This document shows positions 33,301 through 45,300 of a stretch of DNA of 64,000 bases, one piece after another. Under the pieces are notes generated by a model that made no database searches, was not told the origin of the DNA, and worked only from the letters and a program-made list of their open reading frames with translations. Each line of letters starts with the position of its first letter. Position 1 is the stretch's first letter. Where the stretch lies: assembly GCF_000247695.1 (NCBI RefSeq), contig NW_004624781.1, forward strand, positions 6,993,521-7,057,520, in the 5' to 3' direction. Made by a program: the position numbers and the translations under genes. This DNA is from Heterocephalus glaber. Its lineage: Eukaryota > Chordata > Mammalia > Rodentia > Bathyergidae.

Positions 33301-36300
33301 ATAAGCTCTAAGTAGCAAAATGTACCTCGATCACTTAAACTTCCTTTCAAATGCACATACAGTGGTTCGATGTATATACAATTCCTTTGCAACCAGAATC
33401 GTGCAAATAATTAAGTTTGTGAACCAAGGTACCAATGTATCTCTCAAAAAGCCTGAGCTGCTACTACCTACTACCACTACTCACATCTTGAAAAGTAGAC
33501 ACAAATGCCAGACTGCACTTCTTTGGCAATTAAGGAAGGAAAGACAGCAGCATCCCACATAAAGAAGCAACCTCACTCTCCAATGAGCCCAGGAACAGGT
33601 GCAGAAAGGACAGGGAGAACGCACTCCACTGGTGGTGGCGATGGAAAGACTCGGGCAACAACACTGTTGCTCAAACTGGTCTGCAAATGGGTTATCGGGA
33701 GACCCAGTCCTACCAAGACAATTTCTGCTTCTTGTTGTCATAATCTTTTTCAAAAGCAGCATATCCTGGACTCTAGTCCTGCCGCGAAAGCTCAGTGGCT
33801 GTGTGTATATCTGTGGTCACAGCTGCAGCAGAGACAGGTATCATTCGAAGGGATCATATCTAATTCTTCATGTTTCTCAGTCTGGGTCAGTGAACCCCTG
33901 AAAGCCACATATTCTCAGGTGACCATTGGGCAGAGACAGATTATAATCCAACACTTTCATTTTCCAGGGCCAGAAAAGTTATGAACTTGTCTAAGGCAGT
34001 GGCAGAATTCAAGCTGAAAGATCCCCAGATTTCTAGCCCAGGATTCCACCTCCCAGCACCTAGAGTCTTTCCAAGGGGAAAGCAGGGATTTAAACAAATT
34101 CTTTTTCTTTTCCAATCATATTTTCAAAACAATTAAGTTTGTACCAAGAGTCTCAAAGGGGTGAACATCAATAAAAAATGAGTTAAATAAGAATAAAGGG
34201 AAACCACCACCACGCCTTCACTGTAGAGAGCTGGAGCACGTGCCTAGTGACCGACCTTTGAAATGCAGCACATTTTCAGTGATGCTGATGGCAGGGTTCT
34301 GTGAAGAGATGAGGACAGAAGAAGCCATTAATGGGAGAAGATGGAATTAAATTGGGAGCTTCTTCTCCCCGTCTTCCCCATGGGGACTCACCCTCCACCC
34401 TGTGCCTCCCTCAGAGAATCCATTCAGTGGTTACGCACATTTCTGCAGAAGGTCTTTCCATGTCTGTCTGCACCTATCTGCAACTACAGGCCCTGGGAAC
34501 TGAATCACTCCATTCTGAAAATGGCAAATCATGCCAGGGCTGGTGAGGAACTATGGGAAATAAACACAGCTCATTCCGTGAGCTGCACTACAGAACAATC
34601 TAGTGGAACAGGTGAGTCACTTCCTGTGAGAAGATTTTATCAAACAGTGACTGAGGAACATACACTCAAGACCAAGACTGATGGCACTAAGTGCTGCGTG
34701 AGTTAAGAAGAGAGCTCAATGGAAATGGAACAGCTGGGAAAGCTAAACCAAAGGTGAGACCTGTACTGCAACATGAAGGCCACACGAATTCCAGCAGGCT
34801 GAAGCTCACGGCCAGTCCAACCGAAACACACACTGCGCCTGTGGTTCTCAGCCTCACACACCAGACTCTCTTAAAGCCCAACCAAACCAAAGCTAGAAGA
34901 GATCAAAATTCTCCAAAGGGTTCATTTATTCTCAGAAGTTACTAGAGATCTTCAGCTGCATAATCTAAAGTGAAATTATTCAACTTTTTTCCCACCTCCT
35001 ACCTCCACTTCAAGACGTGGGAGTCAGTGTCTTCTGGGTGTCAGAAGTGGCTCATTTCTTTTTCTCCTGGAGGCCCGGTGCTCTGCGCTCCACTACTCAT
35101 CAAAGAAACCGCCAGGGTAAGAGAACCCTGGAGGGGAGCATATCCTGACGCTGAGTGCAAGGCCAAGTCGGGAGAGGGGGGACAGGGAATGAGGGCTCAG
35201 TGGGGAGCAGTGAGCCAAACTTCCATGAAGAGCCTCCAGCTACGAAGCTCCCTGTAGGCCCCGATCTAGGTGATCTTCCCTGAGGCAGGAAGAGGAGCTA
35301 CGGCAGTGCACCTGATAGGGCTCCACTGCAGGCAGATAGTTCCTGAGTAAGAGAAACTGACCGGGAAGGCTACAGTTCTGAGATCCCTTACACGTAGTTT
35401 CCTACCTCGGTTACTTCCTGTGTTCCTCACACCCTAATTCACTTGGAAGAAAAGCAAGAGGTTCACTAAGTACTTTTTTCTCTTTTTTTTGGTTTTTGGT
35501 TTTTTTGAGGTAGTGTCCCACTATATAGCCCAGGCTGGCCTCAAACTCATGGACATCCTCCTGCCTCAGCCTCCTGAGTGTTGGGATTACAGGCATGCAC
35601 CACTATGCCTGGCCCAGTAACCATTTCTGTGAGCCAGTAATTTCAGATGGGAACTCAGCAATAATGGGACAGCTCCTCCCCAGCAGTGTGCTGGCCATGT
35701 CAAGTTCTGCTTCCCCAGATGTGGTGGTAGTGGAGGGATATATCTTTCAGTTAAAAAAAGTTTATGTCAGCTAGGTATGGTGGTGCACACCTGTAAGCCC
35801 AGCACTAGGGGAGGCTGAGGCAGGAAGATCACAAGTTCAAGTCCTACCTGGCAACTTAGCAAGACCCTGTCTCAAAATAAAAACTGAAAAGTGGGCATGT
35901 AGCTCAGTGCAAAGGCCCTGAGTTCAATCCCCAGTACAAAAAAATAGAGATGGCATATCCCACGCTGAGGATTTAGCTCAGTGGTTCCGCCGCCTGCCCT
36001 GTAAGTGCAAGGGCCTGAGTTGGATCCCCAGTACCCAAAAAAAAAGTTATTGCTAGGGATTTAGCTCAGTGGTTCCACTGCCTGTCTCACAAGTGCAAGG
36101 ACCCGAGTTTGATCCCCAGTACCAAAAAAAAAAAAAAAAAAAAAAAAGTTATTGAGACAGCATATCCCAGAAATAAGTTCAAAACTACTAAGAGACCCTA
36201 AATTAAAAAAAAAAATTTAAATGTTTTAATATCTAAATTTTTGAAATTTTTATGTTTGCCTCACAAAATGAATTAGTGTTCCCTCTCCCTCTTCTCAGGA

Positions 36301-39300
36301 AATGTAAATCCCATGTGCTAGCCAGCCTTCAAAACAGGCCCCAGTGATCTGCATCCCCAGAACTGTACCTTCCTCGAGTCCCCGCCCAGTGAGATCAAGG
36401 CTGGTCTGGGTAACCAAGAGAATACTGAGCAAGTGATACAGTCTGGATCTTCAATGGCCCAAAGGCCCACGTGCTAAAGCTTGGTCCCTGGCCCAGGGTA
36501 CACTTTGAGAGGTGCAGCCTGGAGGACTCAGGTCACTGAGGAGTGCCCATGAAGGGATGCTGGTACTCAGTACCTGCCTCTCTCTCTCTTTCTGCACCCA
36601 GTCTTGAGGTGAATGGACATCTTCCACTGAGCACTCCCACCTGACACATCGCCTCGAGACAGCCCCAAAAGTAACAGGACCAAATGACCATGGACTGAAA
36701 ACTCCTGAAACAATGAGCCAAAAAACAAACCTTTTCTCTTTATGAGCTCATTACTCCAGGTGTTGTTACAGTAATGAGAAGCTGACTAACACAGGAAGCT
36801 TTTGAGGTTAGATGAGTGATGGCAAACCTTTTAGAGCTTTCAATGACAACAAATAGCCAACTGCAGCACATGTGCCATGGGTTCGCCACCACTGACTTAG
36901 ATGACAGAGGGCACTGCAGCTCGCACACAGCCTCTCACATGTTCGCTCTGGGGGAAGACAAACCCAACATCATGAAAACACCCAAGGAACTCAGTGCAGA
37001 GCCTGACGTGAAGAATTCTGATGTGGGCCCCAAACTGCCAACAAACCCTCAGCCAAAGCTAACATCTGCCTACACCCTCAGGAGAGAGCCCAAGCAGAAA
37101 CACCCACAAAGCTCTTGCTCAAGTCCTGATCCAATAATAATATTGTTTTAAAGCAATCCATGTGGGGTGACTTGTTATGGAGCAATATTTGCTTCTTTGA
37201 GGTTTGACAGGGCTCCTCAGGGAAGTAAACTGAAACTCAAATTGTCCTTATGGAAAGATTTCATACTACAGATTAAATGTGACCAGGATATCAGGTTTTC
37301 TATCTCAAATTAAAAATTACTTTTCTAGGGCCGGGGATTTAGCTCAGTGGTTTCGCCGCCTGCTGCGCAAGCGCAAGGATCCAAGTTCAATCCCCGGTAC
37401 CAAAAAAAAAAAAATTTACTTTTCTAAGAATTTATCATCTCATCTGGATGAAATGAAATCTATCCATTTACAAACTTATTTAATATTAATATTCTTTTAA
37501 CTTTTTAAAGATGGATCTCACTGTTGCTCAGCCCTGAACTCCTGGGCTCAAGCAATTCTCCTGCCTCAGCCTCTCAAATATTGAGTCTACAGTCTCATGC
37601 CACTGTGCCCAGCTAGTTTCTTAACTTTATAATGTCTATAACTCCTATGGTTATGTCTTCTGTTTCATTAGAGGTATGTTTTGTGTCTTAATTTTATCAA
37701 ACGATTTATCAGGTTGTCTTTCAAAAACTTTAGTTTTATTATTTGTAACTATATTTTCTATTTCTATTCTTCATTATTTCCTCCCTCAAGTTCTTGGGAG
37801 AATTTGCTTTTTTCTCCCTGAATTTCATGAAATAGATTCAGAGATCATTAATCTTTAGACTTTATTTTTTTATAGTATAAGCATTTAAGAGTAGAAATTT
37901 CCTCCAAATCCTACTCTGCCTCTCAACCTCTGAATGTAGTATTTTCATTTTCATTCAGTCTATAATACTCTCTAATTTCCATTATTATTTTTTCTTTGAA
38001 ACATGGGTTGAGAAGTGTTTCTTAATTTCCAAACGCATGGGATTTTCTAGCTATCGTTATGTTAATAGAGTGGTACCTCAGTTCATGAACGCTTTTGTTT
38101 GTAAACAATTTGGTTCCCAAACAGAACCATTTGGCAAATTTTTTTTTTGGTACTGGGGATCGAACTCGGGACCTTGTGCTTGCGAGGCAGGCACCGAAAC
38201 CACTGAGCTAAATCCCCGGCCCCAAAATTTTGTTTTTGTTTGCATATTTCACATCAGATGACAACTGCAGCGATCTTTCCCACACAAACACAAACATGGT
38301 CATCTTTTCCAAAACCATAAAACAGATTAAGTTTGTGAACCCAGGTACCATTGTAACTACCTCAATTGCATTGGGACCAGAAAACATTTTCTGTGACTTA
38401 AGTCAACTTTAGTAAATGTTCTGAGTAAACTTAGAAAGAATGTGTGAGTGGGTGGGTGTAGTACTCTATATATGTACATTAGGTTAGATGTTAATTAGTT
38501 TACATAATCCATAGCCTTACTGGATTTTTATCTTCTTATTCTATTTATTTCTGAGAAATCATACTATTTTACATTTGTCCACTTCTCCTAGTACTTTTAT
38601 TAACTTACATATTATCAAGGGTTTGTGAGTAGGTGTATATAATTTTAATAGTTATATCTGCCTGCTGAGCATGACATACACACCTGTAATCCTAGCACTT
38701 GGGAAGCTGAAGCAAGAGGATCACCACGAGTTTAAGGCCAGTCTGGGCTACCTAGTGAGTTCAAAACCAGTCTGAACATCCTGGTACATTGAAACCTTTA
38801 TCATTAGGAACTGAGCTTTTAGTTTCTGAAAATACACTTTGCGTAAAAGTCTACTTTATGTGATACAACCACATCTATACCAGAGAAGGGCTGCATTTGC
38901 TTCTACCAAGCACCAAGAGGCCCTACCAGTTGAGACCACTTAAAAAAAAAATCATAGTTTGAGGGGTTTGGATTTCCTACATTGTGTGGACTAGAGCTGC
39001 ACAACCTTTTACAAACCAACTGATCATTTTAACTTCTTAAGGGCTTTTTCTTCTATTTTATCAGCAACTGAGGCTAGGAGATAGGGTGGGTTTATTTCTA
39101 GTTAACCAGAACTCTATAGTCTCTTGAAGTACAATTTATAGGGAAGATGATTTCCTATTACATATCTGAACTTCAGAAGGTCCTGGGCTTTGACCTTACT
39201 TCTAATCCCCTGCTCCTTACTGGGCTGCCAGAACCAAAGTTCAAGTTCACAGAGTCAAGCAAATGTTCTGAAAGCAAAAGGAGTTGCAGGGTTAGCTTGA

Positions 39301-42300
39301 GTTCCCACTTCCACTTCTACGTGTTGACTTTTCAGTGTTTTTATTCAACACTGTGTTGCTAACAGAAAGGCTGCTATTTTACTACAATGAGGATTATGCC
39401 TTTGTTTATAAAAAGAGAAGTGGGGGGCCGGGGATATAGCTCAGTGGCACCATGCCTGCCTCACAAGCTCAAGGTCCTGAGTTCAATCCCCAGTCCCTAA
39501 ATAAAGAAAAAGAAAAAGAGAAGTGGGCGTGGAAAAGGGAGAAATATGGCTCTGAAGTCAGCCAGCGCTAGCTTCATATTCTAGTGACATCTTTTTTATT
39601 TCTATTACTGACTTTCAAATCTACAGCCATTATTTTAAAATAATAAAGGCACTTACGAGACTGTTCTGAGAATTAAATTATGATAACATACAATGAGTAC
39701 TGAAACTGGTGAGCACTCATATATTCCTGGTACTTTTCTTTCTCTGGCTAAATGTCCTAGGCGCCCATGCCTGCTGGACATCATCCTTTCAAGTCCAGGT
39801 CAAATGTTAATTCCCCTTCCCTCCTCCTCACCTCCATCATCAGAATTAATAGCTTCCTTACTACTCATATTCACCTTTACTATAACACACATTACACTGT
39901 CATTATTGTTTACAGGTTTATCTGCTTCCACTAGAATTCCCACAGCAAGGACTGTCTGTCTCTTCATCTCTATATCTTTACTGTCTTAATAACTGCTTGG
40001 AGAACTGAGTTAAATTAATTAACTCCCATTTTCATAAGCTCTGACATAACTACAAAGAATTCAGTGAACTTTCTGCTACCTAACCTTTTAGACCTAGGAT
40101 TTCTTTTCTCATCCAGATCATTAGTACTCATCCTTGCCTGTGTGTGGTTATTATATGTGCAGAGGAGTTAATACAGCAGGCCTGTTGCTAGGTGTGGTAG
40201 CACACACATGTAATCCCAGCACTCTAGGAGGCTGATGCAGGAGGTTGGCAAGTTCAAGCCCAGCCTGGGCAACTTAGTGGCTTAGCGAGACCCAATCTAA
40301 ACATAAAAAATTTTTAAAAGTGATGGAGAGGGCCGGGGATTTAGCTCAGTGGTTTCACCACCTGCTGCACGAGAGCAAGGACCCGAGTTCAATCCCTGAT
40401 ACAAAAAAAAAACAACAAAACAAAAAGTGATGGAGATGTTGCTCACTCAGAAGGTCTGGGTTCAGTCCCCAGTACAACCAAGCTATCAGCAGACCTGAGA
40501 CTGCAATCTTCAAAAGGGCCTGGCTCCAAGTTCAGCCTTTGGCTGGCATGTGGAAATTTGGGTGTCCTCCATCCCCTAACCAATAAAGTGGTTCACCGTG
40601 TCTAGACTGTACAAGGTGATTTGTGGTAAATATCATCTTCCAAGTAGTCTGGAATTCTGGTACATACTAGGCAGAGATTACCTAAGTAATCAGCCCTCCA
40701 AAAATCATGGGTACTAAACTTCCAATGGCTTCCCAGAGCAGACACATTGCACATACATTATTGCTGTTTTGTTCTTATTTTTGCTACAGAACGAGTGTGG
40801 ATTTGCCTTTTAAATCCACTCTATTAAAAATCTATTATCGTCCTTATTCTTTTGGATGTTCAATTGTCATGAATTTGGGAAATGAAAATCCCTTCAAACT
40901 AGCTCCTCTGTTGTCCCAACATGACCTTGGATCCTTTGAGAATGTCATGCTTTCTCTGGCACGAACATGGAATAATCAGCCATTTCTTCAAGAAGGCTGA
41001 GTTCCTTTTGTGGAGAATGGTAATTTAGAAGCCATTGTCCAGACATCTGGAGGTGTATCAGTGTTCATCTTTTAGTGGTCTGGCCAGGAATTTTTAAAAT
41101 CATGATGTCATACTGAAATTTCCAATTCGAATTTACTATTAAGGAGCTTCTTTTACCTTTTGCTATTTAATATTTACATTTCTTCCAATAAATACCGTGA
41201 TTCCTAACAATATTAATACATTTACTTGTTTCATCCTTAAAAACCAGCTTCAAGAGCCGGGGATTTAGCTCAGTGGTTCCATTGCCTGCCTCGCAAGCGC
41301 AAGGTCCCAAGTTCGATCCCTGGTACCAAAAAAAAAAAATGGTTTCAAGCCAGGTGCATGGCACATGCCTGTAATCTCAGCACTCCGAAAAGCTGAGGCA
41401 ATAGGATCACAAGTGCAAGCCCAAATTCGGCAATTTAGCAAGGCCCTGTCACAAAATTAAAAAAGACCGGGAATGTAGCTCAATGCAAAGGCCTTAGAGT
41501 TCAATCCCTAGTACTGAAGGAAAAAGCTTCATAATTGGAATATCAATATCTGTACTAACAAGAAACCTAACCCTAATTACACTTACTTGCAGGAGTTTTT
41601 TGTTTTGGTTTGGGTTTTTTTTTTGTCTTTAGAATACATTCTAAAGAAACTATGTTCAAATGTTATTTATTTGTATTACTGCGGTCAATTATAGTTACAC
41701 TCTTGATTCTGTTTAATTTCAAGATTTTAATTTTACCTCTGAATATGTAAAATATTCATATGTTCCCAGTGAAAGTTTGTAAAAAGCTATTCCCGGAAGT
41801 CCTACTCTCAAACCCATCCTCCTAGACCACATTCCTACTCCCCATCTACAGGTAACCATTTCATTAGTTTCAGGTTCATCCAACTTCTGAATCTGTGTGT
41901 GTTCTGCAAAAGATGAACAAATCCATTCAGCTATTCTTATAACCCTTTCTTTTTACCTAAAAGGTAACACACATCCTTCTGCACCCTGCTTTTGTCGCCT
42001 AGAGGATCCCTTAGCAGTGCACAGAGATCTTACTCGTTCTTTTAACAGGTGCACAGTGCTCAAGTGAGTGTATGTACCACTACGTACCCTGTCCTAATTC
42101 CCCTTCTTGGATCCAAATTCAACCTGTGTAAAAGGCACAGCTCAAGGTCCACATCCTTTAGAAAGCATGCCTTCCTTGGCCAGTGATCGCTCTCCTCTGG
42201 ACTCCAAGAACATGGCCTATCCCACTGACTTCTCTGCTCCTCCCCCTTCCTTGACCAAGGAAAATGTCCGTAAATGTCATCTATGTTTCTCTGGTGCTAG

Positions 42301-45300
42301 GGATCAAACCCACACAATCTTGCACATGCTAGCCGCAGTTCTACCCACTGAGCCACACCCGAGCCTCCTAAATTTACTTTTAACCCCACTCTGATGAGTG
42401 TCCATGCCCTCCATCCCACTGCCGCTGTTATCTTATCTGCATGCTGCTAAACCTGAAGGACGCGTATCTATCCTCATCTCATGCAACAGACACAGCCCAG
42501 CACACCCCACCAAAATGCCCTCCTCTCCTGGCTTCTAGAACACCACAGAACACTCTCCTGGAGTGTGCCTCAAGGACTGCTCCTTCTCGGTCTCTTCTGC
42601 TGGTTCTTTCTCCTCCCTTAACTTCTCACCGTCCAAATGCCTCAGCATTCAATCCTGGGCTGCTTCTTTTCTGTCAGTTTATTAATATGGGATCACTATT
42701 CTGTCATGACTGGCATCCTAAGGGTCATATCAAGCCCACAATACTTTATAGAGCCTGGAGAGAAAATTTTGGTTTTATTAATTTTTAATTTGAATTTACC
42801 ACCAAATAGTTTCCACCTAAAGATTTTGCAGTAGCTGTTCTTTCCCTAAAATATTCATATCCCACCAGTCTGCACACTCTGGTTTCTGCTCAAATACTCC
42901 CTCCTCAGAGGTCTTCCCTGACCCCCCAGAGGCCGTTCTCACAATTCCCCCCTCCCTCAGGCTCTCCCAGAGCCATCCACCCAAAGTCCAGATCCCGTCA
43001 TCAATTCCAAACCCCTGCCTGAGAGCCCACATGCCCGACCGGACCGGATGTGTTCTCCCAGGCTGAAACTCACACACAGTAAATCCAGCTTGCTTAACTA
43101 CAAGATGCTGCTGGTAGTCTCTTGTAGGACAGCACTGACAGTTTGAATAAGACAAAAAGAACTCTTTCAATGAGTAAAAAATATTTGAATAAAGCATGTA
43201 TCATAGTTTAAATGGCAGCAATTTTTTTTGTCTTCGTGACACATAAAATAATGGTGCATTTTACAATCAAGTGTAAGATACCATAAAATTCTATATTAAG
43301 GTTTGACTATTGCCCTAATTCTGTGTTTGTATAGCTGCCTAACTAGTCCTCGTTTCTATATGGAAACTGTTTTGTTTTTGTTTTTGTGTACTGGGGATCG
43401 AACTCAGGACCTTGCACTTGTGAGGCAGGCGCTGGAACCACTGAGCTAAATTCCTGGCCCTGGAAACTGTTTGAAACAAGAGTCTCACACTAAAATGTCC
43501 AAAAGGCGACTCTCGATTTTGGCTCCTACACCTATTCTCCATTCTTAACCATTCCAGTAAACTCCATCATCTACTGCACTCTGTGGTAAAGCCAAACTTG
43601 TAAGACTCATTATTGGTGATTTCCTTTCCCTCTTTCCCCTACACAAAATCGACAAATTATTATATATTATATATTATGTATTATGTATTATATATTTCTC
43701 TTCAATCTGTCCATGGCTATCTCCACGAGGCCAAGCCATTCTATCTCTTACCTACACTACTGCAACAACCTCCCAGAATGGTCTTCACGTTTCACTTCTG
43801 TCCCTCTATAATCCATATAGCAGTCAGAATAATTTCTGTTTTAAAACACAAATCCTAAGAAGTCACCCTTACAATGAAATCCTCTTACAATGAAATCCAA
43901 GCACGCTCCCATAGCAATAAGACTTTACATGACCTGTATCTTGTAAACCCCTCCAACCTCACGTCCTCTTACTCCTCACTCACTACACTCCAAAGATACT
44001 AATATCCCTTCTCTTCCTGGAACCCATCAAGCCCTGGCATGTCTTTAAATCTGTGCACTCATTAGGATGTTCTACCCCGGCTTGCTTGCTTTCCTTTTCT
44101 GTGGCCCAGGAGATGAAACCCAGTGCCTTGTGCATTCCAATGAGCTACGCTACATCCCCAGCCCTCGCCCAGCTTTCTACATAACTCATATTTTCCTTCC
44201 AACTGCACTTAGCTCGAACCTTACTTCCTCAATGAAGCCTTCTCTGGCTTCTCTATTTCACTACCACCTTTATTTCCTGCACAGCACTTATCTAGGTAAT
44301 TGTGTGATTTACTAACTTATCTGCTGTCTGTCTCCCCTCTACCCGAAGGCAGAATCTTTACGTGTACTGCTCACCATCGAGAATACAGTACTCAGCCTTT
44401 CCTGAACCATTCATTGCAAGTGCTCAACAGTTATTATTTAGTTTACTCCTTTGTGAGTGTTTCTGTACTGTGGTAATAAACAGTTTAGATTTAATGACTT
44501 TTTATTATCAAATATTCCAAGCACCAGCCAGTCATCAAAAAACATAGTAAACATTACCACAGTGGACCTCTTCTGCATTAGCACTTCACTTTATTCACCT
44601 CAGTGTTTTAAGAGATGAAACAGATACAGGTGTAATTATACAATTACTCAGTCCCATTCCCCTCACACCCTCTACCTCGCCTCATCCTTGCAGACTGCCA
44701 CTGTTCCAGAAGTAAGGTTACCATTCCCGCTGGACATCTCTATTCACTTACAACATGCTGGGTACTCTTCCCAAAACACGGCATTATTTTGCAGGCCACA
44801 GAAGTAGCTTCGTGGTGCTTATCCCTTCTTCGGTGTGCTTTTTACTTGAGATACAGTATTTCTAAGCTTTAACCGAATAGAGGCGGTCCTGTCTGTCTCA
44901 GTGTGCCAGTATAAATACGCCACAATTTACCCATTCCATTGATAAAAATGAAAGGCCATCAATTTTGTGTAGTAAAGAACATCCTTGTGCGCATATAGGA
45001 GAGCTTCTCTAAGGAGCAAAACTTCCAAGTCATGGCATATGTACATCTTCAACTTGACTAGAAAGCCCCCCACTGTTCACCTACTAGTCAACTGTTCCAA
45101 TACTCTCAGCAGCTAACAAAACAGTCTCATCACCAAACATCCTCACTAACAGTTGGTAATGTCAGACTTTTTCATTTTTCCTAATCTAAATAGGCTTATT
45201 TTAATTTACGTCTTCTGATTATAACTGAGATTAAGCATCTTTTCAGGTTTATTGGCCATTTTTGTTTCCTTTTACTCTGACCTGTTTATGTTTCTGTCCT

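Larger units (their letters stand above)
32515..34255 (-). other. HACD3 intron 2
   Basis: Holds an 11-base tandem repeat (32898-32936) and a MITE-like piece (33320-33442). Otherwise no feature. The open frames around 33.5-34.0 kb have no coding support. Confidence 0.5.
37640..38650 (-). mobile_element. LINE-1 ORF2 fragment, interrupted
   Basis: Antisense ORF2 signatures such as TATAAGCATTTAAGAGTA, ATTTTCATTTTCATTCAGTC and GAAACATGGGTTGAGAAG. Resumes after the element at 38066-38350 with AAAGAATGTGTGAG. Many stops, no coding capacity. Confidence 0.7.

Noticed and set aside
33505..33984. 159-residue + strand frame in HACD3 intron 2
   Set aside because: No start context, family motif or splice support; overlapping frames on both strands are equally open.
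42107..42834. Cluster of + strand frames of 65-115 residues
   Set aside because: They cover an old ID and pyrimidine-rich intron; no coding signature.
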